Source: Candidatus Nitrotoga sp. 1052 (lineage in GTDB: Bacteria > Pseudomonadota > Gammaproteobacteria > Burkholderiales > Gallionellaceae). Taken from it: DNA of 39,564 nucleotides. The notes beneath the pieces are model-generated. The model searched no databases, was not told where the DNA came from, and was given only the letters and a program-made list of their open reading frames with translations. Shown in pieces: positions 17,277-23,762 of the stretch (the stretch's first letter is position 1; the number at the start of each line of letters is the position of its first letter). The stretch covers positions 1-39,564 of the forward strand of contig NZ_CAKMHQ010000062.1 of assembly GCF_927312905.1 (NCBI RefSeq), given 5' to 3'. A program made the translations under genes and the position numbers.

Positions 17277-17885
17277 ATGAAACCAATCCTCCTCGCCGTC
17301 ATGCTTCTCTTCACCACCCTGAACGCGTCTGCGCTCAAGGTAAAAATCACCGCAGCAACGGAAGGTGCAGACAAGCCCGCCGTTGTCGGAACGACCAATC
17401 TGCCAGACGGAATTGAATTGATGGTCACGCTTCGGCGCAAGGAGAGTGCCTTCATGGCCCAAGACAAGGCCAAAGTGACTCAGGGCAAGTTTCGTGCGGG
17501 ACCTTTTTCACAGAAAGGTGTGCCCTTGAATCCGGGAATCTATTCCATCTCTGTGAGCATGCCAATTGCCTCAATGCAGCCGCCAGCAACGTGGCCGACT
17601 ATTGGAAACGACGGAGACAAACTCGAAGGTCCGCTAACGAAGAAGTCCAGTTTTGGTGGGCGTGTCGCCGAATACAGTACAACTTTCAAGATCGGCGACG
17701 GAAAGGCATCTGGGAGTCAGGACAATGCGGCTCGTGCACAGTCAGAGAAGGACAAACACGCCTGGTGGCTGCAGTCGTGCAAGGACATATGCAAGCTTGC
17801 GCAAGGAATGGCCTCGAAGAAGGGCGCAGCATTTGACTTTGATCGCTGCTATTACAAGTGCGTTGCTGATGAAGGCAAGAAATAG
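17277..17885 (+). CDS. Secreted protein of unknown function with twin CX3C motifs
   Basis: Not recognised as a known family. Residues 1-19 (MKPILLAVMLLFTTLNASA) are a clear signal peptide, so the product is exported. The body (20-140) looks beta-rich (LKVKITAATEGADKPAVVGTTNLPDGIELMVTLRRKE, then VPLNPGIYSISVSMP), perhaps an immunoglobulin-like or lipocalin-like fold. The C-terminus is helical and carries C168-KDI-C172 and C191-YYK-C195, two CX3C pairs 18 residues apart, suggesting a disulfide-linked helical hairpin. It sits between two copies of the panD 3' end, 59 bases after panD and 6 bases before repeat T2, as if carried in as a cassette. No operon partner is visible. Confidence 0.72.
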   Translation: MKPILLAVMLLFTTLNASALKVKITAATEGADKPAVVGTTNLPDGIELMVTLRRKESAFMAQDKAKVTQGKFRAGPFSQKGVPLNPGIYSISVSMPIASMQPPATWPTIGNDGDKLEGPLTKKSSFGGRVAEYSTTFKIGDGKASGSQDNAARAQSEKDKHAWWLQSCKDICKLAQGMASKKGAAFDFDRCYYKCVADEGKK

Positions 17886-17891
17886 CGCGGT

Positions 17892-17998
17892 TGGGCACAA
17901 CCGTATAATTGCCCAGCGAGATAAAATTTCAGTACGGTCAGCGTATCCAATCATATGATTATATTGGAATAAATAGAGTATTATAGATTTTTCTCAAC
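17892..17998 (+). repeat. panD 3'-end repeat, copy T2 (decayed)
   Basis: Aligns without gaps to panD bases 17163-17217 (offset 729) with 8 differences in 55, including loss of the stop (TAG to TAT), and then continues into the panD 3' flank (CCAAT, TTGGAATAAAT, TATAGATTTT). It shares the variant GCGAGATAAAATTTCAGTAC with copy T3 and not with the intact gene. It begins at panD codon 109, directly after the 202-aa gene. Confidence 0.85.
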
Positions 17999-18013
17999 GT
18001 CGTTAGGCCGCAG

Positions 18014-18796
18014 ATGACCAATGCTTCCGCACCCCCACCACCTAAAACAGCCGGGTTCCACATCACTCGTGGGGTAGCACTTCGAATCCCTGTAGGTGGA
18101 CTCACTCTCACCCTCGACGACGACGGTGAAGCAAAGATGGAGTTGAAGGGACTACTCTTGCGCCTCGACACATCGGTCCACTGGCTTGAAATCGCAACTG
18201 ACCATCTGGCGCAAGCAAAGACCGCGCATGAGTCAATGGCCGCCGCGCATGCTGACGGCAAGGGCACGGGAGACCTGCTTCAGTCAACATTCAAAGCAGC
18301 AATGCAGGCAATTGTGGCAGGCGCGACATTCTTTGAAGCCCTGTACGCGGCGTCAAGGGACTGCATGCCTCCGGGCAGGCTAGCGCCACGAGCTTCGGAT
18401 CGCTCTGGAGCTAAACGATCGGCCCTGGTTACTGAACAACTGAAGAGGTCGTTTGGGCTCAAGCCAAGGAAGATGGCTGACCTGGCTAGCGTCTTGTCCG
18501 AGGTCTACCGATTTCGCGATGAAGCAGTGCACCCTTCATCGTCCTTCGGCACACCGGCGGTCCATCCCATGCTTGGTGTAATGGTCGAAAGGCGCTTTGC
18601 AATGTACACCTACCCAAATGCGCAACTGCTCGTCCGCGCTGCACTAGCCTACTGCAAGATTCTTCCGACCATTGGGAAGAAGGACGGTCCGAAAGAAATA
18701 CAGGAGCTTGCCCAATACCTGCTTACTGCTGGTGAGCCGCACTTTAACCTATGGGACAAAACGTATGGCCCGCTGCTCGATGCGACTGCGGCCTAG
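18014..18796 (+). CDS. Unknown protein with HEPN-like RX4H motif
   Basis: Not recognised as a named family. The 260 aa have no signal peptide or membrane helix. An N-terminal beta-like section (FHITRGVALRIPVGGLTLTLDDDGEAKMELKGLLLRLDT, 15-53) is followed by long helices. MADLASVLSEVYRFRDEAVHPSS (154-176) contains R168-DEAV-H173, an RX4H motif in a helix, as in HEPN RNases and HEPN-like helical bundles. This supports a possible RNase or nucleotide-related role but does not prove it. The gene follows panD repeat T2 by 15 bases, and its base composition is richer in G+C than the neighbouring envelope genes. GGGTCTGAC occurs 10 bases after its stop. Probably horizontally acquired together with the T2 segment. 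Confidence 0.7.
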   Translation: MTNASAPPPPKTAGFHITRGVALRIPVGGLTLTLDDDGEAKMELKGLLLRLDTSVHWLEIATDHLAQAKTAHESMAAAHADGKGTGDLLQSTFKAAMQAIVAGATFFEALYAASRDCMPPGRLAPRASDRSGAKRSALVTEQLKRSFGLKPRKMADLASVLSEVYRFRDEAVHPSSSFGTPAVHPMLGVMVERRFAMYTYPNAQLLVRAALAYCKILPTIGKKDGPKEIQELAQYLLTAGEPHFNLWDKTYGPLLDATAA

Positions 18797-18862
18797 CAAT
18801 CAATAGGGTCTGACTTGATGAAATAAAGCGGCCTGACATCGGCACGCGACGCCCAGCGCAAA

Positions 18863-19199
18863 TTAATCGATCAATTCAATCGCCAAGTTATCCGCCCACA
18901 GCGTTCCACCATCTTCCAGCATCACGCCAGCTATTAGAGAATAGGCAGAAGGCGGGATTTTGAGTTCGATGGAGTAACGCTTCCAGTCTTGCGTGCCTTT
19001 CACGCGGTCATTTTGCATGAAATTCCAGGCCAGGATTTGGCCACTTCCGTCATCTGCACGAAGGACGAGTGCGCCGCCAGCTCCGTTGATGTCCACGCCT
19101 CTAAGCGAGCCAGAAAGCCGCGCTGTCTTGTTGTGCCATGAGGGATGGACGGCGATCGATTGTTGGAGCAAACCAAAAGGTTCAGAGCCATGGCGCCTG
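18863..19199 (-). pseudogene. 5'-truncated gene fragment, C-terminal beta domain
   Basis: The reverse strand encodes a coherent C-terminal domain: [84 protein letters not shown], ending in TAA. The DW-x-RYSIEL...GGTLWADNLAIE pattern resembles the carbohydrate-binding-like beta-sandwich found at the C-termini of various bacterial enzymes and regulators. Upstream of 19199 the frame runs antisense through panD repeat T3 and is no longer homologous-looking, so the 5' part was lost exactly at the junction. The frame stays nominally open to 19288, so an annotator may call a 141-aa protein, but that start is spurious. Confidence 0.6.
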
Positions 19200-19403
19200 A
19201 TTCGCGCACAACGAGGTTCCGGCGTCATCTCGGTGAATGGCGCAGCGGCGCATAAGGCCAATCCAGGCGATATCCTAATCATCGCCACTTACGCAATGTA
19301 TACCGAGCTGGAGTTGCAGAAATTCCATCCTCAACTAGTGTATGTGGATGAACGTAACCGTATTATTGCCCAGCGAGATAAAATTTCAGTACAAGCAGCG
19401 TAG
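19200..19403 (+). pseudogene. panD: Duplicate panD 3' end (codons 60-126), copy T3
   Basis: Aligns without gaps to panD 17014-17217 (offset 2186) with about 17 differences in 204 bases, and ends with the same TAG. Only two of 67 encoded residues differ (Gly to Glu near 109 and Glu to Lys near 121); the rest are synonymous. It lacks the N-terminal part and the Gly-Ser cleavage site, so it cannot make an active enzyme. An open frame runs into it from 18993, but that upstream part is antisense to the truncated gene and is accidental. After the stop its flank (TTAATCC...) differs from that of T1 and T2 and may be the original panD flank. Confidence 0.9.
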
Positions 19404-19743
19404 TTAATCCTTCTAAGTAGTCTTGTTTCTTCTCAGTCCCACAGTTGCTGCTCTGTATGCGACAGTAAGCTAGCTATGTGGGGCTCGCTTTCCACTACGT
19501 CGGCCACCTATAAGAGCATCGTCAATCTTGATCAGATCTTGCAGGCGATAGAGGCTGCGCCCTAAAAATCGCTTTATCATTATGCGTTTATTGGTCAATA
19601 TGGATTAATTTACAATTATGTTCGCTACCGAACCGACTGTGCTTATTATTAATAATATATTGCAGCTGGTTTCTGAACACTTGGAAATTTTTCAACTACA
19701 TACTATTTAGGTATCTAATTTTTAACATGAAATGGAGTATGAC
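19404..19743. other. 340-bp gap after panD repeat T3
   Basis: No complete gene was found. Positions 19476-19565 read as a short open tail (MWGSLSTTSATY, then NLDQILQAIEAAP and TAA), which could be the decayed 3' end of an old gene; I could not assign it. The A+T-rich part after 19600 probably holds the promoter of the DUF883 gene (CATACT near 19700), with GGAG seven bases before its start. Confidence 0.3.
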
Positions 19744-20058
19744 ATGACTCAATATATTAGCCAGAATTTAAAACATGATTTACTCAAAGATTTTAATGCC
19801 GTTGTAAACGAAGGTGAGCAATTGTTGAAGTCTGTGGTCGATGAAGGTGGTGATAAAGCTAATGCTTTACGCGCAAAGATGGAATCAAATTTGAAGGCAG
19901 CCAAAGATAGGCTGCGCCACATCGAAGAAACTGCAATTGAAACTACCAAGACGGCAGTTCGGGCAACTGACAATTATGTTCATGAAAATCCTTGGCGTGC
20001 CATAGGTGTAGCTGTTGGAATCGGAGCAGTGATTGGGCTGCTTCTGAATCGTCGTTAA
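19744..20058 (+). CDS. DUF883 family membrane-anchored protein (YqjD/ElaB-like)
   Basis: Small inner-membrane protein with a long amphipathic helix (residues ~5-75) and a C-terminal membrane segment, ENPWRAIGVAVGIGAVIGLLLNRR, the hallmark of the DUF883 family. E. coli YqjD and ElaB, which share this tail, associate with ribosomes at the membrane in stationary phase and are RpoS-controlled. The ATG at 19744 is chosen because GGAG lies seven bases upstream; an ATG 12 bases earlier overlaps that site. The 104 aa match the family. It opens the run of envelope and stress genes reaching to 24.9 kb. Confidence 0.88.
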   Translation: MTQYISQNLKHDLLKDFNAVVNEGEQLLKSVVDEGGDKANALRAKMESNLKAAKDRLRHIEETAIETTKTAVRATDNYVHENPWRAIGVAVGIGAVIGLLLNRR

Positions 20059-20145
20059 TTTTTCCGGGTTTTTGTATCGAACGGTACAGCAGCTATTCGC
20101 GATGCAGAATATTGTGATAGGCAAGCAAGAATCGTAAAGGAAAGC

Positions 20146-20961
20146 ATGTTTAATAATAAGATTTATTCGGCAATATTTGTCAGTTTGTCATTAGCTGCAG
20201 TTGGCGGATGCCAAACTACTACTTCTGGCGGTGTGGTCGGCGCACAGCGATCTCAGTTAATGCTTGTTTCTTCACAGCAGTTGGAGCAAATTGCCGATCA
20301 AAGCTATACCAAGCTGAAGGCAGAAGCAGAACAAAAAGGGACGCTGAATCAAGATCGCGCAATGTTGGAACGGTTGCTTACGATTACCAACCGCATCAAG
20401 CCACATACTGCAACATTCCGTCCTGATGCGCCAAGTTGGAAGTGGGAAGCCAATATAATTAGCGACAAACAGCTTAATGCATTTTGTATGCCTGGCGGTA
20501 AAATTATTTTTTATTCCGGGCTGATTAATGAGTTAAAGCTAACCGACGATGAAATTGCAATTGTATTGGGGCATGAGGTTGCTCATGCCTTGCGCGAGCA
20601 TTCTCGTGAACAGGTGTCTCAGGCAATTGCTGCCAATACCACAATTAATATTGGCGCCGCATTGTTAGGTTTACCTGGAGGTTCTGCTGATCTGATTGGC
20701 GCGGGTTATCAGGCATTAGTCGCAACCAGATTTAGCCGTACTGACGAGACTGAGGCTGATCGCATTGGTTTGGAACTAAGTGCACGAGCAGGCTACGACC
20801 CACGCGCAGGAGTTACATTGTGGCAGAAAATGATGAAGGACAAAGGCGGCCAGCGCTCACCTGAGTTTCTGAGTAGCCATCCAGCTGACTCAACTCGCAT
20901 TCGACAGATTGAAACGCTGTTGCCAACCGTCATGCCACTTTACGAAGCTACACGTAGATAA
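20146..20961 (+). CDS. M48-family metalloprotease lipoprotein (LoiP/BepA-like)
   Basis: Zinc-dependent periplasmic protease, probably involved in outer-membrane protein quality control. The signal sequence ends in a lipobox, AVGGC with Cys22, so it is likely anchored in a membrane by lipid. The zinc motif is HEVAHALREH (His143, Glu144, His147), and the third ligand Glu203 lies in TDETEADRIGLELSARAGYDP. SSHPADSTRIRQIETLLP near the end is typical of the LoiP/YcaL group. The 271 aa lack the TPR domain of BepA, so a LoiP-type member is more likely. It lies 87 bases after the DUF883 gene. Confidence 0.9.
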   Translation: MFNNKIYSAIFVSLSLAAVGGCQTTTSGGVVGAQRSQLMLVSSQQLEQIADQSYTKLKAEAEQKGTLNQDRAMLERLLTITNRIKPHTATFRPDAPSWKWEANIISDKQLNAFCMPGGKIIFYSGLINELKLTDDEIAIVLGHEVAHALREHSREQVSQAIAANTTINIGAALLGLPGGSADLIGAGYQALVATRFSRTDETEADRIGLELSARAGYDPRAGVTLWQKMMKDKGGQRSPEFLSSHPADSTRIRQIETLLPTVMPLYEATRR

Positions 20962-20988
20962 CTAAAGAATCGTCTGAGTGTCGCCAAA

Positions 20989-21026
20989 TATGTTCGCTAG
21001 CGCACTGAACAGATTTTGGAAGTATG
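20989..21026 (+). repeat. CGCTAGCGCAC repeat, copy A
   Basis: TATGTTCGCTAGCGCACTGA followed by ACAG and TTTTGGAAGTATGA. A closely similar segment lies at 25091-25133 (TATATGCGCGCTAGCGCACG, then GACAAGC and ATTTGGAAATAAGTGA). Each lies 100-300 bases upstream of a stress or signalling gene, around a GCTAGC palindrome. It could be a regulator site or an old repeat. Confidence 0.5.
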
Positions 21027-21128
21027 AAAAAATTGTAATATAAGTTGATGAATATTTGATGATATGGATTTATAGGATAGCTATAGATTTATATTCTGTT
21101 TCTAGCTAAATTATATTGGAGAAGAATC

Positions 21129-21698
21129 ATGAATGTTTACTATAGGTTACTTGTTCTGATTGTGTCAGTTGCCGGCGTTCTGTCCTTCGCCGGTTGCAGC
21201 AAACATGAAGATACGAGTAAGCCAGCCACAGGCACTACGGTGGGAACAGAGATTGATGACAGTACTATTACCGCCAAAGTGAAATCCAAGTTGTTGGCTG
21301 ATCAGGATATTAAGGGTTTTGATTTTAAAGTAGAGACGCATAAGGGAGATGTTCAGTTAAGTGGCTTTGTGGATAATCAAGCTCAAATTGATCATGCAAT
21401 CATGATTACGCGTTCAGTAGAAGGTGTTAAAAATGTTGACAATAAGGTGAGCTTAAAAAAGGATAGCGTCACGACCATGGGCGTCAAAGTTGATGACAGT
21501 ATAGTAACCTCCAAAGTTAAGTCATCGTTACTTGCTGATCCCGATATTAAGAGCTTCGACATTGCAGTGGTAACCCATAATGGCGAAGTTCAGCTTAGTG
21601 GTTTAGTTAACAGTCAGGCTCAAATTGATCGTGCAATCGATGTCGCACGCAGAACTGAGGGTGTGCATAATGTTATTAACGAGTTGCGCGTAAAATAA
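21129..21698 (+). CDS. Lipoprotein with two BON domains (OsmY-like)
   Basis: Periplasmic lipoprotein of the osmotic-stress BON family, which is thought to bind phospholipid and protect the envelope. The signal peptide ends in SFAGC, with Cys23 as the lipid attachment site. Two BON domains follow: TEIDDSTITAKVKSKLLADQDIKGFDFKVETHKGDVQLSGFVDNQAQIDHA (~40-113) and a near copy, VKVDDSIVTSKVKSSLLADPDIKSFDIAVVTHNGEVQLSGLVNSQAQIDRA (~118-189). The strong similarity of the halves shows an internal duplication. GGAG lies seven bases before the ATG. The CsbD gene follows 37 bases on, probably in the same transcript. Confidence 0.92.
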   Translation: MNVYYRLLVLIVSVAGVLSFAGCSKHEDTSKPATGTTVGTEIDDSTITAKVKSKLLADQDIKGFDFKVETHKGDVQLSGFVDNQAQIDHAIMITRSVEGVKNVDNKVSLKKDSVTTMGVKVDDSIVTSKVKSSLLADPDIKSFDIAVVTHNGEVQLSGLVNSQAQIDRAIDVARRTEGVHNVINELRVK

Positions 21699-21735
21699 AA
21701 TTTAATTATTAATCAATATTAAAAAGGAGTAAAAG

Positions 21736-21936
21736 ATGAACTGGGATAAAGTTGAAGGTAACTGGAAACAATTAAAAGGCAAAGTTAAGGAGCAATGGGG
21801 AAAACTTACAGATGATCATCTTGACGTAATAGCGGGCAAACGTGATCAGCTATCAGGCAAAATTCAGGAAGCTTATGGAGTCACTAAAGAAAAAGCGGAC
21901 GAGGAAATTTCTGAATGGGAAAAAAGTCAGAAATAA
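21736..21936 (+). CDS. CsbD family stress protein (YjbJ-like)
   Basis: Small hydrophilic protein of the CsbD family, induced by general stress in many bacteria; its biochemical role is unknown. MNWDKVEGNWKQLKGKVKEQWGKLTDDHLDVIAGKRDQLSGKIQEAYG is the full family signature, and the 66 aa are the normal length. AAAAAGGAG lies just upstream of the ATG. It is close behind the BON lipoprotein, a pairing that fits a common osmotic or envelope stress response. Confidence 0.95.
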   Translation: MNWDKVEGNWKQLKGKVKEQWGKLTDDHLDVIAGKRDQLSGKIQEAYGVTKEKADEEISEWEKSQK

Positions 21937-22014
21937 ATAAATCGTTTGTGATTTGAACTACGCCTCGAAGGGAAATGTATTTCAACTTTCATTCAATAAC
22001 CTAAAGGAAATCCC

Positions 22015-22461
22015 ATGAACAAATTTAATATCAGCATGATAACAATTGGCCTCGCCATCACCTTCAGCGCGATGGCAGATGAGTCTATGACAAAAGAGGC
22101 ATATAAATCTGAAAAGGGACGTATTGAACTGGAATATAAATCAGACAAGGCTAAATGCAAATCGCTAGTCGATAATGCTAAAGATATATGCAAAGCTGAA
22201 GCCAAGGGTAAGGAGGAAGTTGCAGAGGCTGAACTAGACGCCAAATATAAACCATCAAAGAAATCTCGTTACAAGGCTCAGGTCGCCAAGGCAAAAGCAG
22301 ATTATAAAATAGCCAAGGAAAAATGCGATGATCTAACTGGCAACCCAAAAGATGTTTGCCAAAAGGAAGCTAAAGCTGCATTGACTGCTGCAAAAGCTGA
22401 TGCCAAGGCGCAGATGGAGGCTTCGGAAGCAACTCCAACTACTGGCGACAAGGCCCAGTAA
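22015..22461 (+). CDS. Periplasmic KCD-repeat protein, probably C-terminally shortened
   Basis: Exported lysine/alanine-rich helical protein of unknown function, of the type often labelled TolA-like in betaproteobacteria. The signal peptide is MNKFNISMITIGLAITFSAMA. The body is charged helix with repeats of the form AKCKSLVDNAKDICKAEAKG and AKEKCDDLTGNPKDVCQKEAKAA, where paired cysteines recur at fixed spacing. The frame ends with a low-similarity EASEATPTTGDKAQ, while a decayed further repeat unit is recognisable for about 120 bases past the stop. The ancestral gene was therefore probably longer, and this is a shortened but possibly still expressed version. Confidence 0.75.
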   Translation: MNKFNISMITIGLAITFSAMADESMTKEAYKSEKGRIELEYKSDKAKCKSLVDNAKDICKAEAKGKEEVAEAELDAKYKPSKKSRYKAQVAKAKADYKIAKEKCDDLTGNPKDVCQKEAKAALTAAKADAKAQMEASEATPTTGDKAQ

Positions 22462-22464
22462 CGC

Positions 22465-22587
22465 ATGCAGATGTTGCGGCTGAAAAGTGCGATGCCGATA
22501 CGCAGTCGCTAAAGAAAATGTGATACCTTAACTGGGGAAGCCAATAGTAAATGTTAGGCTGAAGCTAAAGCTCGTTACGGAAAATAG
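22465..22587 (+). pseudogene. Decayed C-terminal repeat unit of the KCD-repeat gene
   Basis: Bases 22475-22496 and 22512-22587 resemble the in-gene unit at 22313-22385 (GCTGAAAAGTGCGATGCC; AAAGAAAATGTGATAC, CTTAACTGG, GAAGCTAAAGCT), with frameshifts and stops. In one frame the end reads AEAKARYGK followed by TAG, a likely original C-terminus for this family. It cannot be translated as one piece. Confidence 0.55.
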
Positions 22588-22643
22588 GTAGGCTTGGTGG
22601 TGGTAGCCACGATTGATTTTATATAACTAAAAAAGGAACTAAC

Positions 22644-22859
22644 ATGAAAAAGATACATAAAGTTGCAGTAAACACATTAATTGTAGCTATGTTTCTTGGT
22701 TTAGGTGGATGCTCCGGCATGTCAACGCAGGGTAAAAGTACAGCTATCGGTGCTGGGGTAGGCGCAGTTGGCGGTTCGGTACTAACAGGAGGTAGCACAG
22801 CCGGAACGATAGGCGGCGCCGTAGTCGGGGGCGTTATCGGTCACGAAATCAAGAAGTAG
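22644..22859 (+). CDS. Small glycine-zipper lipoprotein (OsmB-like)
   Basis: A 71-aa lipoprotein with lipobox GLGGC (Cys23). Residues 31-67 are glycine-zipper sequence (STAIGAGVGAVGGSVLTGGSTAGTIGGAVVGGVIGHEIKK), probably two short membrane helices. Length, lipobox and zipper match osmotically inducible lipoprotein B-like proteins of the outer membrane. AAAAGGAAC lies upstream of the ATG. It neighbours other stress lipoproteins; no partner can be named. Confidence 0.85.
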   Translation: MKKIHKVAVNTLIVAMFLGLGGCSGMSTQGKSTAIGAGVGAVGGSVLTGGSTAGTIGGAVVGGVIGHEIKK

Positions 22860-22952
22860 AAAATACATTACCAATTCGATGCATCGATTACTAACTGTAT
22901 GCGAAGATGCATCGTTTATCAGATATACAATTTATTCAGGGAGTTTAAATAA

Positions 22953-23150
22953 ATGATGAAATTGAAAAAACGCACTGCTGCGGCATTAGCAGTAAGTGCC
23001 TTAATGTTAGCGCTATTTGGTTGTCAGAAACATGAAGGTCCGGCCGAGAGTGCTGGGAAGGAAGTTGATAAGGCAGCCAAGAAAACCGGAGAGCAAATTG
23101 AAAAGGCGGGAGATAAAATTCAAGATGCAGCTAGCGGTGACAAAAAATAG
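22953..23150 (+). CDS. Small lysine-rich lipoprotein
   Basis: A 65-aa predicted lipoprotein: signal KKRTAAALAVSALMLALFGC with Cys24 as the lipid site, then a charged amphipathic helix (ESAGKEVDKAAKKTGEQIEKAGDKIQDAASGDKK). The AAKKTGEQIEKAGDKIQDA pattern is common in small stress-induced envelope proteins, but no function is known. Tandem ATGs occur at 22953 and 22956; AGGGAG lies upstream at a slightly long distance that suits the first one. Confidence 0.8.
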   Translation: MMKLKKRTAAALAVSALMLALFGCQKHEGPAESAGKEVDKAAKKTGEQIEKAGDKIQDAASGDKK

Positions 23151-23258
23151 TTGCGTGAATTTGCCGTGTATATGTCGGATGCGTTCCTTTTTTTCTGTGG
23201 CTCTGTAAATGGCCTGGCTTTTGCTGAAGTTTTATAATTTAATTTTTTTAAAATCCGG

Positions 23259-23265
23259 CTATGCT
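23259..23265 (+). promoter_or_regulatory. Possible sigma-S-type -10 element before the SlyB-like gene
   Basis: CTATGCT preceded by CCGG matches six of seven positions of the CTATACT -10 element favoured by stationary-phase sigma factor. The start would be near 23272, leaving a short leader that contains the AGGAG ribosome site. This fits the stress character of the cluster but is a single short match. Confidence 0.3.
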
Positions 23266-23285
23266 GGTTTACTTAGGAGTGCCAA

Positions 23286-23762
23286 ATGAAATCGATACAA
23301 ATTATTTTAATAGGAGCTATGACAGCTACGACGTTATTGGGAGGCTGTGCCAACAGTAGCAAACCTGCCGCGCCGACCAATACATCTTCAGGGTCATCTA
23401 CCTCATCATCTTCCAATTTTATTGGCTATGGCGTGGTTGAAGATATAGAGACCATTAAGGTTTCCGATGATGGTAAAAATATTGCCGGAACCTTAATCGG
23501 TGGGGCGGTAGGTGGTCTGTTGGGACATCAAGTTGGTAGCGGAAGAGGCCAGACCGCAGCTACAGTTGCTGGTGCGGTCGGAGGTGCAGTTGCCGGTCAC
23601 GAAATTGAAAAGCGTACACAAGCCGGAAGTCGAGAGGAGTATCGTGTTCGCGTTCGATTGAGTAACGGTACTACTCACACAGTCACTCAAAGCAGTGTTA
23701 GTGATATAAAAGTTGGAGATCGAGTGCGTGTAGACAATGATCGCGTGTCACGCGCTAATTAG
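23286..23762 (+). CDS. Glycine-zipper 2TM outer-membrane lipoprotein (SlyB/Pcp-like)
   Basis: A 158-aa lipoprotein: lipobox LLGGC with Cys21, then a serine/threonine-rich linker (TNTSSGSSTSSSS). Next comes GYGVVEDIETIKVSDDGKNIAGTLIGGAVGGLLGHQVGSGRGQTAATVAGAVGGAVAGHEIEKR, the glycine-zipper 2TM domain (~47-115). A C-terminal beta domain follows (EEYRVRVRLSNGTTHTVTQSS, then VGDRVRVDNDRV). This is the domain order of the SlyB/Pcp family, which stabilises the outer membrane under stress. AGGAG lies five bases before the ATG. The two glycine-zipper genes in this cluster are distinct paralogues. Confidence 0.9.
   Translation: MKSIQIILIGAMTATTLLGGCANSSKPAAPTNTSSGSSTSSSSNFIGYGVVEDIETIKVSDDGKNIAGTLIGGAVGGLLGHQVGSGRGQTAATVAGAVGGAVAGHEIEKRTQAGSREEYRVRVRLSNGTTHTVTQSSVSDIKVGDRVRVDNDRVSRAN

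Noticed and set aside
17892-18008. Integron attC site between the two cargo genes (GTTAGGC at 18002-18008)
   Set aside because: GTTAGGC fits the core-site pattern, but no matching complementary core or paired inner sites are present, and the segment is explained by similarity to the panD tail and flank.
18993-19403. Open frame of 136 codons ending in the panD C-terminus
   Set aside because: Its first ~69 codons are antisense to the truncated reverse gene and only the last 67 match PanD. The fusion is accidental, and it lacks the cleavage site needed for activity.
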